DNA from: Companilactobacillus kedongensis
GTDB taxonomy: Bacteria; Bacillota; Bacilli; Lactobacillales; Lactobacillaceae
Reading direction: 5' to 3'
Length of the DNA: 64,000 nt
Assembly: GCF_003946625.1 (NCBI RefSeq)
Contig: NZ_RHOR01000011.1
Location: 1-64,000, forward strand
The position numbers were made by a program, and so were the translations under genes. Of this stretch, positions 6,837 through 16,119 are shown one piece after another; position 1 is the stretch's first letter; every line of letters starts with the position of its first letter. The notes under the pieces are model-generated. The model searched no databases, was not told the origin of the DNA, and worked only from the letters and a program-made list of their open reading frames with translations.

Positions 6837-7502
6837 TTAAAACGTTGACCATTTATTTAGTGGCCAGTAACGCCATTTAACTTCACCAATGATACTCTTC
6901 TTATTGATGAAACCAATGATTCTACTATCTTTAGAAACTGTTCTATGATCTCCCATTACAAAGTAAGAACCTGCGGGTACTTTGTTGGTTTTCTCAACTT
7001 TCTTAAGATAGCTGGTGCTGTATCTTTGCTTGTATTCTGATGATTCTTTAGCAAGTTTGCTTAATGTAAAGTTATAAGTATAGCTGTATGGTGTATTAGC
7101 ATAAATACTTGTATCTGGTTCTTTTACCTTGGAGCCTGCATCTAAGAATGATTCGTCTAACTTTTTACCATTGACGTACATCTTGTTATTCTTAGAAACA
7201 ACTGTATCACCAGGTAATCCGATGATACGCTTAATATAAAATGATCCAGGTTCGTCAGGAGCCTTCAAAACAACTACATCGCCTCGAGATAGCTTAGTAT
7301 GTCGAACTGCGATTACCTTATCCCCGTTTTCAAAGGTCGGTTGCATCGAGGGTCCTGAAACCTTGTCATTTGAAAAAACAAATTGCATAAGAAGGAAGAG
7401 GACTGCGTAAATGGCTGCGGTTAATGCGATCGTTTGCAACCAAAACTTCCAACCGCCTTCTTCCTCCTTCTTAGGCTTTTGTCTTGTTCTATTGTTTGCC
7501 AT
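6837..7502 (-). CDS. lepB: Signal peptidase I
   Basis: 221 residues, typical of Gram-positive type I signal peptidases. A charged N-terminus (KPKKEEEGG) precedes one membrane segment (about residues 19-43), placing the catalytic domain outside. The nucleophile Ser lies in SGPSMQPTF and the general base Lys in FYIKRIIGLPGD; the C-terminal boxes GDHR..SKDSR and GEVKWRYWPL are present. It cleaves signal peptides of exported proteins, such as the surface proteins in this window. GAGGTGAATT before the ATG is the RBS. The gene is divergent from the acyltransferase gene. Confidence 0.97.
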   Translation of the reverse strand: MANNRTRQKPKKEEEGGWKFWLQTIALTAAIYAVLFLLMQFVFSNDKVSGPSMQPTFENGDKVIAVRHTKLSRGDVVVLKAPDEPGSFYIKRIIGLPGDTVVSKNNKMYVNGKKLDESFLDAGSKVKEPDTSIYANTPYSYTYNFTLSKLAKESSEYKQRYSTSYLKKVEKTNKVPAGSYFVMGDHRTVSKDSRIIGFINKKSIIGEVKWRYWPLNKWSTF

Positions 7503-7653
7503 AATTCACCTCGTATGTATACTAACTAGAATATTACACTTTTTGGAGATTATTGGAAATAATTGTATTGTTTTTAAATCTTTTTTAATTAACAAATTAA
7601 CAGACTAACTATTGTATAATATTTAAGAATTTTATTTTAAGGGGATCGTTATT

Positions 7654-8694
7654 ATTAATTCATCTAAAAGATTGATCTATATTGATTTTATCAGAGTTGT
7701 AGCCATGCTTGGTGTGGTTATGGCTCATTCCAGCGCCGATATTTTGATCACTAAGTCATTTTCAAATTATTGGAACCTGGCCAATGCGATTATTGTCATT
7801 GTTACACCTGCTGTACCATTGTTCTTTATGATTAGTGGAGCAAACCTGCTCAATAGTAAAAAGACTTATGGAATAGGGTATCTATTCAAGCATCGATTGA
7901 CACGGGTTTTAATACCATTTGTGTTCTGGTCATTTGTTTCGACGGCTTTCTTCCAATATATCGATCCGAATACCGGCTTTTCATGGCACTTAACTTTGAA
8001 AAATATGTCATTGATCTATCATCAACCAGTTTTGGAGGCTTATTGGTTCATTTATCCGTTGATAGCATTCTATCTACTTTCGCCAATAATTAAGGCTTTA
8101 GTTGATAATATGAATGATCAATTGCTGAATTATGCGTTGATCTTATGGTTCGTCACTAATATGATCTTGCCATTCTTGGTTGTCACTATGCCAAACCCAT
8201 GGTCTGATATTTTTAAAGTTGATAATTTTGGTAACTTGTTCTTTGTTTCTAAATCATTAGGGTACTTTATCTTAGGTTATAAGTTATCTAAAGTAGATAC
8301 GGAGAAGTTGCATTTGTCATTAAATTTATTTGTCAGTGTGATTTTGATAGCAACGATGATCGGTATCAACTATTGGACATATCATGACAGCAGCGTACAT
8401 ATTCCAGTTACAGGGTATGAACCATCAGTTTTTGTACCAGTTATATCAGCATTGATTTTCTTGTCATTCAAGAAAATTGATCCGAAAGTTCCTTCATTTA
8501 TGGGGAAAGTTATCGAGTATATTGCTCCTTTGACTTACGGAGTATACTTGGTACACGGAATTGGTATTCGTTTAGCACAATACTATGTCAATAGTTTGAA
8601 TTTCTTAGGCGTATTCGCGTTAGCAATGGTTGTTTCATTAGTTATCGTTTGGATCATCAGTCTGATCCCGGTAGCAAAGAAGTATCTAATTTAG
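7654..8694 (+). CDS. Acyltransferase 3 family membrane protein
   Basis: About 346 residues with roughly ten hydrophobic segments. The start YIDFIRVVAMLGVVMAHSS contains the family signature Arg and the catalytic His (MAHS); later segments (VPLFFMISGANLL, HRLTRVLIPFVFWSF, YWFIYPLIAFYLLSPI) fit the WecH/OatA-type membrane acyltransferase fold, here without the extracellular SGNH domain. Such proteins O-acylate cell-envelope glycans or other sugars; the substrate is not predictable. Start: AAGGGG (7639-7644) is followed by no ATG, GTG or TTG until TTG 7672, 27 nt away, while ATT at 7654 gives NSSKRLIYIDF and normal spacing, so a rare AUU start is proposed. The gene runs 10 bp upstream of the methyltransferase-like gene. 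Confidence 0.85.
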   Translation: MNSSKRLIYIDFIRVVAMLGVVMAHSSADILITKSFSNYWNLANAIIVIVTPAVPLFFMISGANLLNSKKTYGIGYLFKHRLTRVLIPFVFWSFVSTAFFQYIDPNTGFSWHLTLKNMSLIYHQPVLEAYWFIYPLIAFYLLSPIIKALVDNMNDQLLNYALILWFVTNMILPFLVVTMPNPWSDIFKVDNFGNLFFVSKSLGYFILGYKLSKVDTEKLHLSLNLFVSVILIATMIGINYWTYHDSSVHIPVTGYEPSVFVPVISALIFLSFKKIDPKVPSFMGKVIEYIAPLTYGVYLVHGIGIRLAQYYVNSLNFLGVFALAMVVSLVIVWIISLIPVAKKYLI

Positions 8695-8704
8695 AGGTGA
8701 TATT

Positions 8705-9472
8705 ATGAGTTTGAGTTATATCGGCGAATTAAGAGATGAAATAAGTGTACTTCCCAATGGAAGACGTTTTAAGGCTCGAATTGATTTTATGGATCATATT
8801 TGCCAAGCTTTATCGGACAAGGAATTACCTAAATATCACTTTCCACAGTTCCAATTATCTGAAAAGGATCTTTACAGTTATTTAGGTTCATTGATGGATT
8901 TAGATCAAGATGCATATGATGATGCCGTAAAAAAATTGGAAAAATTCGATCATGATTTGCGCGAGTTCAGGACTTATTTACAAGTTCGTTTTGGCTATTG
9001 GGCTACGATAACTGAAGATTTTATGAAAACTTGGAGTGAGTTGTATCCTGATACCCAGTATTTAGAATTGATGGCTGGTAATGGCTATATTTCACGCGGT
9101 TTCAAAGATTTTAACGTAGAGTCGATCTGTACCGATGATCTTAGTTGGGCCAAGCAGAGTCAGACCGGTCTAAAAACTTTAGTAGAAGTTGAGAATTTGG
9201 ACGCTATTACGGCTTTAGAAAAATACCAAAACGCGGTTGACGCCGTGGTGTTGGCTTGGAGTCCTGATCGAGAGAAAATCGATTATGATATTTTACAATT
9301 AGCTAGGAAAGCTGGTTTAAAGCTGTTTGTGATCGGTGAAAAAAATGGAGCTACTAATAGTCATAAGTTTTGGGAATATGCTGAAATAGTTGAAGACACC
9401 AAAATAGATCAATTAAATAAAATATATTCACACTATGATCTTGTTAACGACAGAATTTATTTAGTTAAGTAA
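8705..9472 (+). CDS. Methyltransferase-like protein of unknown function
   Basis: 255 residues. After a 120-residue helical N-terminus the motif YLELMAGNGYISRGF (about 118-132) resembles the glycine-rich SAM-binding loop of class I methyltransferases (E-x-G-x-G), and AVDAVVLAWSPD matches the position of motif IV. The rest of the Rossmann order (LKLFVIGEKNG) fits. The catalytic class and substrate are unknown; an Asp/Asn-Pro-Pro-Tyr motif of N-methyltransferases is absent. The RBS AGAGGTGAT overlaps the end of the acyltransferase gene, so the two are probably co-transcribed. A strong hairpin follows. Confidence 0.7.
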   Translation: MSLSYIGELRDEISVLPNGRRFKARIDFMDHICQALSDKELPKYHFPQFQLSEKDLYSYLGSLMDLDQDAYDDAVKKLEKFDHDLREFRTYLQVRFGYWATITEDFMKTWSELYPDTQYLELMAGNGYISRGFKDFNVESICTDDLSWAKQSQTGLKTLVEVENLDAITALEKYQNAVDAVVLAWSPDREKIDYDILQLARKAGLKLFVIGEKNGATNSHKFWEYAEIVEDTKIDQLNKIYSHYDLVNDRIYLVK

Positions 9473-9506
9473 ATTGTGACAAAAGATAGCTTCCTCCGCT
9501 TAAGAC

Positions 9507-9548
9507 AAAATAGAAGCAGTAATCAAAATCGATTACTGCTTCTATTTT
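9507..9548. terminator. Bidirectional hairpin terminator
   Basis: Perfect 18-bp stem (AAAATAGAAGCAGTAATC with 9531-9548) around 6 nt; A- and T-tracts are within the stem ends. Confidence 0.75.
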
Positions 9549-9643
9549 CCTTAACGTTCAAAATCTGACCATGTTTTGTCGCACTATCTCTATTAGTGTA
9601 AAATGAATTATCGTACAAGTATTAGTTAGACTAGGTGGATTGA

Positions 9644-10615
9644 ATGAAAAAAATAATTTCTAGTATTGTCATATTTATTGTAGTTTTATTGGCAGGAACT
9701 GCTATTTCTAAAAGTGATTCGATCAAATATAGTAATACTATGAATCGCTTGGGAATGAGCGAAGATGCGACTGTTTTAGAAACTAATTCTAAAAAGAGTT
9801 TGGTTACCGCAATTAAAGATTTAAACAAGAAGAAATTGACCAGTTATCAGATAACATTCTTTGATAAGAATAATAGTGACATTGGCTATATTTATAACTA
9901 CAAAAAGAATGATAAATTACCAATAATATCTGGACGTTATTTTTCTAAGAGCGATTTTTCATCCCAAATTCCATTTGCCGTTCAAGGTAAAAGTTCTGAG
10001 ATCGAAGTATATAAACCGCAGAGTCAGTCTTATATTAAGGTCGGTCAACGTTATATTTCGGTGATCGGTACGATGGGTTTTGGAAATTCTGATCTGTTGA
10101 ATGATCAGACACTGATTTCTCTGTCACCCAATCAGCCTAAAATTAAAAAGTCTCTGAAAAATGTAGTTACTGTGCTAGATGGTAGGGCAGTTACTTCTAA
10201 GGAAAGCTACAGCAGGATCAAGAAGACGCTGCATGTTAGAAGTTCCCATAAGTACAGTCCTCAGACAGATGATTTCAGTGCTGTTAAAGTTGAGAACAAT
10301 GGAGAACTTTATAAAGTCGGAATTGTCTTGTTATTCATTTTGGCAATCGCGGTTGAATTCTATATTTTGGTACCACTAAAATATGATTTGCAAAGATCTA
10401 ATTTGACGGGAGATTTGAAGAATAATTATCGAAATGGTTTGTTGCTTAGATATTTATTGTATACATTGCTTCCTTATTTAGCAGGATATTTAATCGTAAG
10501 TTGGAAAATCGTCATAATCAGTCATACAACATTTAATATGTTTATGATCGGTTCAGTAGGTTTGGCAATAATTGTCGGACTTCATCAAATATTTTTCGTG
10601 AAACGAACGGAGTGA
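9644..10615 (+). CDS. Membrane protein of unknown function
   Basis: 323 residues, not recognised with confidence. One N-terminal membrane segment (IISSIVIFIVVLLAGTAI), a Ser/Lys-rich extracytoplasmic domain (about 25-220), then three hydrophobic segments (VGIVLLFILAIAVEFYILV; LLRYLLYTLLPYLAGYLIV; MFMIGSVGLAIIVGLHQIF). This one-plus-three layout resembles FtsX/MacB-type ABC permease domains, but no ATPase partner is next to it, so this remains an inference. AGGTGG precedes the ATG. It ends 9 bp before the rsmF start, so the two genes are probably in one transcript. Confidence 0.7.
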   Translation: MKKIISSIVIFIVVLLAGTAISKSDSIKYSNTMNRLGMSEDATVLETNSKKSLVTAIKDLNKKKLTSYQITFFDKNNSDIGYIYNYKKNDKLPIISGRYFSKSDFSSQIPFAVQGKSSEIEVYKPQSQSYIKVGQRYISVIGTMGFGNSDLLNDQTLISLSPNQPKIKKSLKNVVTVLDGRAVTSKESYSRIKKTLHVRSSHKYSPQTDDFSAVKVENNGELYKVGIVLLFILAIAVEFYILVPLKYDLQRSNLTGDLKNNYRNGLLLRYLLYTLLPYLAGYLIVSWKIVIISHTTFNMFMIGSVGLAIIVGLHQIFFVKRTE

Positions 10616-10623
10616 AAGATTTA

Positions 10624-11970
10624 ATGAGAGTTAATTTAAGCGATGAGTTTAAAACTAAATATCAAAATTTGTTAGGTGATAGGGCGGAAAAACTATTTGC
10701 GGCTATCGAAACTGATAGTCAGAATGCATTTCGACTCAATCCTTTAAAAAATAATTATCAGAATGTGCAATACAGTTTAGATCAGCCAATTGAATATTCT
10801 AAGATCGGTTACTTTGGAGATATTGATGGTAACTCGATCGACCACATGTCAGGTTACGTTTATAGCCAAGAACCAAGTGCAATGTATGTTGCTGAAGTGG
10901 TTGATCCACAGGTTGACGAAAAAGTTCTCGATCTCTGTGCAGCTCCTGGGAGCAAGACAACTTATCTGGCTTCAATAATGGACTCTCAGGGGCTTTTGGT
11001 AAGTAATGAGATAAATAACAAACGAGCACGTGTCCTGTCCTCAAACGTTGAAAGAATGGGTATCAAAAATGCAGTAGTGATAAACAATTCACCTAAGGAT
11101 CTGGAAGATGGATTTGAAGGATATTTTGATCGAATTTTAGTTGATGCGCCATGTTCTGGTGAAGGGATGTTTAGAAAAGATCCAGAATCAGTTCAATATT
11201 GGTCACCAGAATATGTGGAACAGTGTGCTAACCGTCAGAAGTATATTTTAGATTCAGCCTTTAATTTATTAAAAGACGGCGGAACATTAGTTTATTCAAC
11301 TTGTACTTTTGCACCAGAAGAAAATGAAGAAAACATTGCAGAATTTATTGAGAGACATCCAGAAATAGAAATCGTACCGATCAAAAAATATCCCGGTATG
11401 GAAGATGGTCGTCCACAATGGGGCCATGACAATCAAGATCTGACTAAGGCTTTAAGAATGTTTCCTGATCAATTTAACGGTGAAGGGCACTTCATTTGTA
11501 AGATGGTCAAAAACGGTTCAGCTAGTGCAGTTAAAGTTAGGATTTTCAAGAATCAACCTACAAAAGTTGAAATGAGTTATTTGGATAAGTTTATAAAACA
11601 AAATTTGACGAGTAATTCATTGTCAGAGATTTTTAAAGTTAAAGAAGATCTTTATCAAGCCGCTACATTTGATACTAGATTTAAAAAATTACATGTATTG
11701 CGTAATGGATTAAAACTAGGAGAACTCAAAAAAAATAGGTTTGAGCCCAGCATCTCATGGATGTTAGCGCTCAAACCTGATGATTTGAAATCAATATGTG
11801 AATTAACTGATGACCAATTTGCTAAATATTTGCATGGTGAATCAGTCATGGTAGAACAAGATTTTTCTAATAAGTGGATCGGCCTTAGTTATCAAGGAAA
11901 ACTCTTCAGTTGGGGTCGATACAGTAATAAACAGATCAAAAACGTTTATCCTAAAGGATTAAGAAAGTAG
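10624..11970 (+). CDS. rsmF: RsmF/NOP2-family rRNA (cytosine-C5)-methyltransferase
   Basis: 448 residues. SAM-binding loop VLDLCAAPGSKTTYLA, motif IV DAPCSGEGMFRKDP with one catalytic Cys, and motif VI YSTCTFAPEENEENI with the second Cys identify an m5C RNA methyltransferase; the C-terminal half (HVLRNGLKLGELKKNRFEPS, DFSNKWIGLSYQGKLFSWGRY) is the RsmF-type PUA-like tail. It probably methylates 16S rRNA. The ATG at 10624 is preferred to GTG 10612 because GGAG at 10609-10612 overlaps the latter. The 3' end overlaps convergent fni by 12 bp, and its terminator lies within fni. Confidence 0.9.
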   Translation: MRVNLSDEFKTKYQNLLGDRAEKLFAAIETDSQNAFRLNPLKNNYQNVQYSLDQPIEYSKIGYFGDIDGNSIDHMSGYVYSQEPSAMYVAEVVDPQVDEKVLDLCAAPGSKTTYLASIMDSQGLLVSNEINNKRARVLSSNVERMGIKNAVVINNSPKDLEDGFEGYFDRILVDAPCSGEGMFRKDPESVQYWSPEYVEQCANRQKYILDSAFNLLKDGGTLVYSTCTFAPEENEENIAEFIERHPEIEIVPIKKYPGMEDGRPQWGHDNQDLTKALRMFPDQFNGEGHFICKMVKNGSASAVKVRIFKNQPTKVEMSYLDKFIKQNLTSNSLSEIFKVKEDLYQAATFDTRFKKLHVLRNGLKLGELKKNRFEPSISWMLALKPDDLKSICELTDDQFAKYLHGESVMVEQDFSNKWIGLSYQGKLFSWGRYSNKQIKNVYPKGLRK

Positions 11971-13008
11971 ATTGATCTGACGTTGTTTAGCATAATTTAT
12001 CAAGCTTTCATCATAAATGATGGGAGCTTTTTTTATTTGTTCAATATTTTGAGCACCAATGTTAGCCATGATCACTTTTAGTTGAACAATAAAACTTTCA
12101 AAGAAGAGACTTGTTTCTTCATATGAGTATTTTTGCAGGTGATGTAATACTAATCCAGACATACCAACTGATGTAGCACCCATTTTCAGTGCTTTGATGA
12201 CATCCATTGGTGTGCGGATACCACCTGAAGCAAAGATATCCAGGTTATCTTGAAATGGTCTAGCTTCAATCAATGATTCGACGGTCGAAAGTGAGAATTG
12301 ATCCAAATAGGTGAGATCTAATTCGTGATTTCTAGCGCTTTCTATCTGGGCAAAGTCAGTCCCACCAAAACCAGCGATATCAATGTGCATGACACCAATG
12401 TCTTTTAACTTTTGAATTGTATTTTGTGACATTCCAAAGCCGACTTCTTTGACAATTACAGGTACAGAGATATTTTCAACGATAGCCTGAATATTTTTTA
12501 ACCAGACAAATTCTCGGTCACCTTCAGGCATAGCGAGTTCTTGAGTGACATTTAAATGAATCTGTAGGGCATTAGCAGAAATAAGGTCAACAGCTTGTTG
12601 TGCCATTTCAGGTGTTGCTTTAGCAGATACATTGGCGATCACAAATCCCTCAGGATCATTTTCACGCAAGACTTTAAAGCTGCTTGCAGTTTCAGGAATC
12701 CTAAAATAAACACCCATTGATCCACTTGATACGGGGATGTTTAATTCTTTGGCCAACTTTGATAGTTCACTATTAAATCGTTCTGATTGTTTTGATCCAC
12801 CAGTAATGGCATTAAAGTAAATCGGTAAACTAGCTTTAAAACCTAGAAAATCAACCGACAAGTCAACATCGTGATAATTTAGTTCGGGCAATGCGTCGTG
12901 TAATAATCTAACATTGTCAAAATCAGCAAATGATTCGTCAGTATAGTATTTTTCGGCTAGAAAGAGGTGCTCAACTTTACGTTGAATTTGTTTGTCTTGT
13001 TTAGGCAT
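11959..13008 (-). CDS. fni: Isopentenyl-diphosphate delta-isomerase, type 2 (FMN)
   Basis: 349 residues. It interconverts IPP and DMAPP using FMN, NADPH and Mg2+. Visible motifs: NAITGGS near residue 70, SSGSMGVYFR, the QIHLNVTQELAMPEGDR stretch, KEVGFGMS, DIAGFGGTDFAQIE and ASGGIRTPMDVIKALKMGA for the FMN-phosphate site. It is the last gene of the mvaK1-mvaD-mvaK2-fni operon, overlapping mvaK2 by 8 bp. Start at ATG 13008; TTG 13014 has slightly better spacing to GGAG and cannot be excluded. The type 2 enzyme is usual in mevalonate-using cocci and lactobacilli. Confidence 0.95.
   Translation of the reverse strand: MPKQDKQIQRKVEHLFLAEKYYTDESFADFDNVRLLHDALPELNYHDVDLSVDFLGFKASLPIYFNAITGGSKQSERFNSELSKLAKELNIPVSSGSMGVYFRIPETASSFKVLRENDPEGFVIANVSAKATPEMAQQAVDLISANALQIHLNVTQELAMPEGDREFVWLKNIQAIVENISVPVIVKEVGFGMSQNTIQKLKDIGVMHIDIAGFGGTDFAQIESARNHELDLTYLDQFSLSTVESLIEARPFQDNLDIFASGGIRTPMDVIKALKMGATSVGMSGLVLHHLQKYSYEETSLFFESFIVQLKVIMANIGAQNIEQIKKAPIIYDESLINYAKQRQINLLS
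12002..12034 (+). terminator. Terminator of rsmF, embedded in the fni coding region
   Basis: AAGCTTTCATCAT pairs with ATGATGGGAGCTT (two G-U steps) around AA, followed by a T-run. It is 32 bp after the rsmF stop and antisense within the 3' end of fni. Confidence 0.8.
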
Positions 13009-14089
13009 TAGCAATTATTTCTCCGATTTTTAAGGATAGGGGAGTGATACCAACGTTTTTCCATTTCTCCTCTAATAAATCTAGGTTTAGATCACGGTCA
13101 CTGATGACGATTCCACAATCTCCACCACCAGCACCAGATGTTTTAGCAGAACCACCTAATTTTTGAGCAATGTCACATAAATTAGTTAATAATTCTGTTT
13201 CGATATGGACATTACTAAATTCAGCTAGGTCAGCTAATAATGTACGATATTGATTGATCATTTCTTTGATCAATTCTGAATTGCAAGTTCTAAAACCATG
13301 AATCAGAGTTTCGACACTCTTACGGCTGGCTTTTAAGAAGTTTTGGTATTTTTCAACCTTTTGAGCTTTTGTTAAAGCAATACGGTCAACTAAGATAGAA
13401 GTTGAGGCTGGAGAACCAGTCCAACCAACAGTTAATTCGAGATCGCTTGGCAAAATCAAAGTTTCAATTTCAAGGTCGGGCCAATTAAGTTCAAGGACGG
13501 TTGATAGACTGTGGTTACGAATTATATTGAAGACCCAGTTACGATCAGGTGACTTGTAAGCAACGATACCACCAAAGGCACTTGCAGCAATATCTCCTAA
13601 GCTACCATTTCCTTGAACGGATAAGTGGGCGATAGAAGCCAACTTATAAATATCCATTGGTGTTAACTTGAGTTTGTAGAACTCTCCTAAGGCTTTGACA
13701 ACAGCAACTGTTACAGCAGCTGATGATCCTAGACCATATTTTTTACCATCTTTAGAATCAAGTTCACTTGTAACTAGTAGGTCATAATATGCCAATTCTT
13801 TGTTTCTCTCTAAAGCATATTTTTCTACAAAATTAATGGCCGCCAAGATGTACTGTAATTGACTTTCAGTATCGTCAAAGACTAATTCTGTACCTTGTCG
13901 GTCCCAATGAATAAGTTCTTTATTAAGATTTTTAGATTGAATTGTACCGCCATCCTCGGATCGAGTGATTGTGGCAGTAACATACTGATTAACTGAAGCG
14001 ATAACAGCAGGGAAACCAGTTTCAACAACAGCGTATTCTCCTGCTAAATATAACTTTCCAGGTGCTTTTCCTGTAGACAAAAATATCAT
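13001..14089 (-). CDS. mvaK2: Phosphomevalonate kinase
   Basis: About 362 residues. GHMP kinase that phosphorylates phosphomevalonate. N-terminal APGKLYLAGEYAVVETGFPAV, ATP loop KYGLGSSAAVTVA, and C-terminal GGSAKTSGAGGGDCGIVI are the three GHMP motifs in the PMK form. Start is uncertain: GAAAGG at 14091-14096 is too close to ATG 14089 and well placed (10 nt) for TTG 14080, which gives STGKAPGKLYLAGEYAVV. It lies 17 bp after mvaD and overlaps fni, consistent with one transcript. Confidence 0.95.
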   Translation of the reverse strand: MIFLSTGKAPGKLYLAGEYAVVETGFPAVIASVNQYVTATITRSEDGGTIQSKNLNKELIHWDRQGTELVFDDTESQLQYILAAINFVEKYALERNKELAYYDLLVTSELDSKDGKKYGLGSSAAVTVAVVKALGEFYKLKLTPMDIYKLASIAHLSVQGNGSLGDIAASAFGGIVAYKSPDRNWVFNIIRNHSLSTVLELNWPDLEIETLILPSDLELTVGWTGSPASTSILVDRIALTKAQKVEKYQNFLKASRKSVETLIHGFRTCNSELIKEMINQYRTLLADLAEFSNVHIETELLTNLCDIAQKLGGSAKTSGAGGGDCGIVISDRDLNLDLLEEKWKNVGITPLSLKIGEIIANA

Positions 14090-14106
14090 ACCTTTCAATA
14101 TCTGTA

Positions 14107-15069
14107 TCAGAAGTATTGTATACCATGACCAATATTCGCTACAACTGTAGTAACATCAGATAAATTATTTAAATAAGATTTAACTTGTTCAATAGATTTA
14201 TGCGTTCCAAGTATTTTTACGTTTGGACCAGCATCTATAGTAACATACGCCAAGATGCCTTTTTGTCTGAGCTCTTGAATTAAATGAATTATTTCAACAG
14301 TTTCTGGTTCAAAATATGTAAATGAAGGCTTGGCGGATAATGTCAATGCATGCATACTCATCGCATTGTGTTCAGCAATCTCACCGATTTTTTGAATATC
14401 CTTTTGTTCGATTGCCTGTTTGATTTCGTTTGTTTCTGAAGCTACTAGTTTAACCCAATTTGGATAAAAAGGGGAAGTTTCGACACTTTTTTCCATACCA
14501 ACGGTCGATGAGATTTTCTTAGCTTTCTTATTTATAACAGCAGATAAGACTTCTAAGTCAATATCTGGATTTTCATCGATCGGAACGGCAAATGAGTTGT
14601 CATTATTGTCTCCAGCAATCCATTCAACGAATCCACCATAGATCGATCGACTAGCCGAACCAGATCCTCGACGAGCTAAAATCGACAATTGAGATTTATC
14701 AAGATTTAATGCCATTGTTTGATCGATCGAAGCAGCTAATGCTGCAAACCCAGAAGCTGATGAAGCAAATCCAGCCGATGTAGGTACATGATTAACTGAA
14801 TTGATTTTAAAATGTTCAGAAAAATCATATTTTTCTCGGGTACTATCTAAATATTTTACGATCCGTTTACTTTCTTCTTCGTTGAGTAACGTATCATTTA
14901 AAGAGATAACATCCTTATTTGAATCAATTATTTCAGATGATGTATCAGTGTAGAAACGATCTAATGTTAGTGACAAACTGTTTGTATAAGGTAGTTTTAA
15001 TTCTTGATCTTTTTTGCCCCAATATTTTATTAGAGCGATATTAGTAAAGGCCCGAGCTGTTTTAGTCAA
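14107..15069 (-). CDS. mvaD: Diphosphomevalonate decarboxylase
   Basis: 320 residues from TTG 15069, the normal family length. It makes IPP from mevalonate diphosphate with ATP. TARAFTNIALIKYWGKK at the start is diagnostic, as are PYTNSLSLTLDRFYTDTS, the ATP loop TSAGFASSASGFAALA, RRGSGSASRSIYGGFVEW and VTIDAGPNVKIL with the catalytic Asp. An in-frame ATG further upstream exists but would overlap mvaK1 by about 100 bp; GGAGGAA stands 7 nt before the TTG and decides the start. Overlaps the mvaK1 stop by 8 bp. Confidence 0.95.
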   Translation of the reverse strand: MTKTARAFTNIALIKYWGKKDQELKLPYTNSLSLTLDRFYTDTSSEIIDSNKDVISLNDTLLNEEESKRIVKYLDSTREKYDFSEHFKINSVNHVPTSAGFASSASGFAALAASIDQTMALNLDKSQLSILARRGSGSASRSIYGGFVEWIAGDNNDNSFAVPIDENPDIDLEVLSAVINKKAKKISSTVGMEKSVETSPFYPNWVKLVASETNEIKQAIEQKDIQKIGEIAEHNAMSMHALTLSAKPSFTYFEPETVEIIHLIQELRQKGILAYVTIDAGPNVKILGTHKSIEQVKSYLNNLSDVTTVVANIGHGIQYF

Positions 15070-16009
15070 CGTCAGTTTCCTCCGCATAGATAGATAGTGG
15101 TTGGATCCAAGTTTGTTCAGCACCGTTTTTGATAAGTGCCTTTTGCACCATAGTGGCATTGTTTAGGCTTTTTGCTAAAGCAATAATGCAGCCACCACGT
15201 CCACCGCCAGTGATCTTGCTGCCGAGTGATCCGGCATTCTTAGCAGCGTCTATTAATTGATCAGTTTTAGGTATTGCTAGATTCAATTTGGTTAAAATAT
15301 TGTTTGCCTGATCAAATGTTTGTCCTAAAAGACGTAATTTGTTATCCATCAGGCTTTTCTTAGTTGTTGAGGTACATGCGCCTAGTTTTTCTAAATATGA
15401 ACCGACTGTAACTTGGTCTTTTTGATACATTTGATGAACATCAGCGACAGTTTCTTTAGTTTTTCCTTTGACACCAGAATCCCCAATAACGATGAATCCA
15501 TCTGATGAAAAATTGAAGTGTTCGATCGTATCCTTACTATAGAGTACTGGTTTATTTGAAATAACAGTTAATGCATCTAATCCACTAGCTTTACCGTGTG
15601 TTACGGTTTCTGATTTGTTAACATATTCTAGAAGTGTTTCTGTGTCTAGAGAGCAATCGAATAAATCAAAAAAGGCTCGTGTTAATGCAGCCGCAATTGC
15701 TGCAGATGAACCCAGACCGCGTTCGATCGGTAAATTGCTGTCGATACTAATGGCATAGTTTATTTTATTTTTATTCAGGTGTTCATCTAACAATTCGATC
15801 AAGTACTTTACACCTGAGAGTGTATCAGGTATTTGTGATATTTTACCAACATAATATTTTGACGATAAAATATTTTCTGAATTTTGCTTTATTTTAACGA
15901 TCACTGGAATACTGACCAAGGGTACAGCAATAGCAGGGTAGCCATAGACTACCGCATGTTCGCCCATAATGATCGTCTTTCCGTGACTTTTTCCAATTCC
16001 TTTAAGCAC
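15062..16009 (-). CDS. mvaK1: Mevalonate kinase
   Basis: 315 residues. First kinase of the lower mevalonate pathway. GHMP motifs: GKTIIMGEHAVVYGYPAIAVP, LPIERGLGSSAAIAAALTRA, and ITGGGRGGCIIAL. The GTG at 16009 is chosen because GAGGTGAG lies 5 nt upstream; TTG 16033 lacks an RBS. It is the first gene of the isoprenoid operon that supplies undecaprenyl phosphate for wall synthesis, and is divergent from rexB with 110 bp between them, which should hold both promoters (AT-rich, TATAAT-like at 16075-16081). Confidence 0.96.
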   Translation of the reverse strand: MLKGIGKSHGKTIIMGEHAVVYGYPAIAVPLVSIPVIVKIKQNSENILSSKYYVGKISQIPDTLSGVKYLIELLDEHLNKNKINYAISIDSNLPIERGLGSSAAIAAALTRAFFDLFDCSLDTETLLEYVNKSETVTHGKASGLDALTVISNKPVLYSKDTIEHFNFSSDGFIVIGDSGVKGKTKETVADVHQMYQKDQVTVGSYLEKLGACTSTTKKSLMDNKLRLLGQTFDQANNILTKLNLAIPKTDQLIDAAKNAGSLGSKITGGGRGGCIIALAKSLNNATMVQKALIKNGAEQTWIQPLSIYAEETDVD

Positions 16010-16119
16010 ATGCTCACCTCTTAATTTCTTCAAGTACTTATTTTATACATCTATTGTCCGGATTTCCACTTTCAATATAATTATCGTAAATATGATAAAA
16101 TTTTTTAGGGAGAAATATT

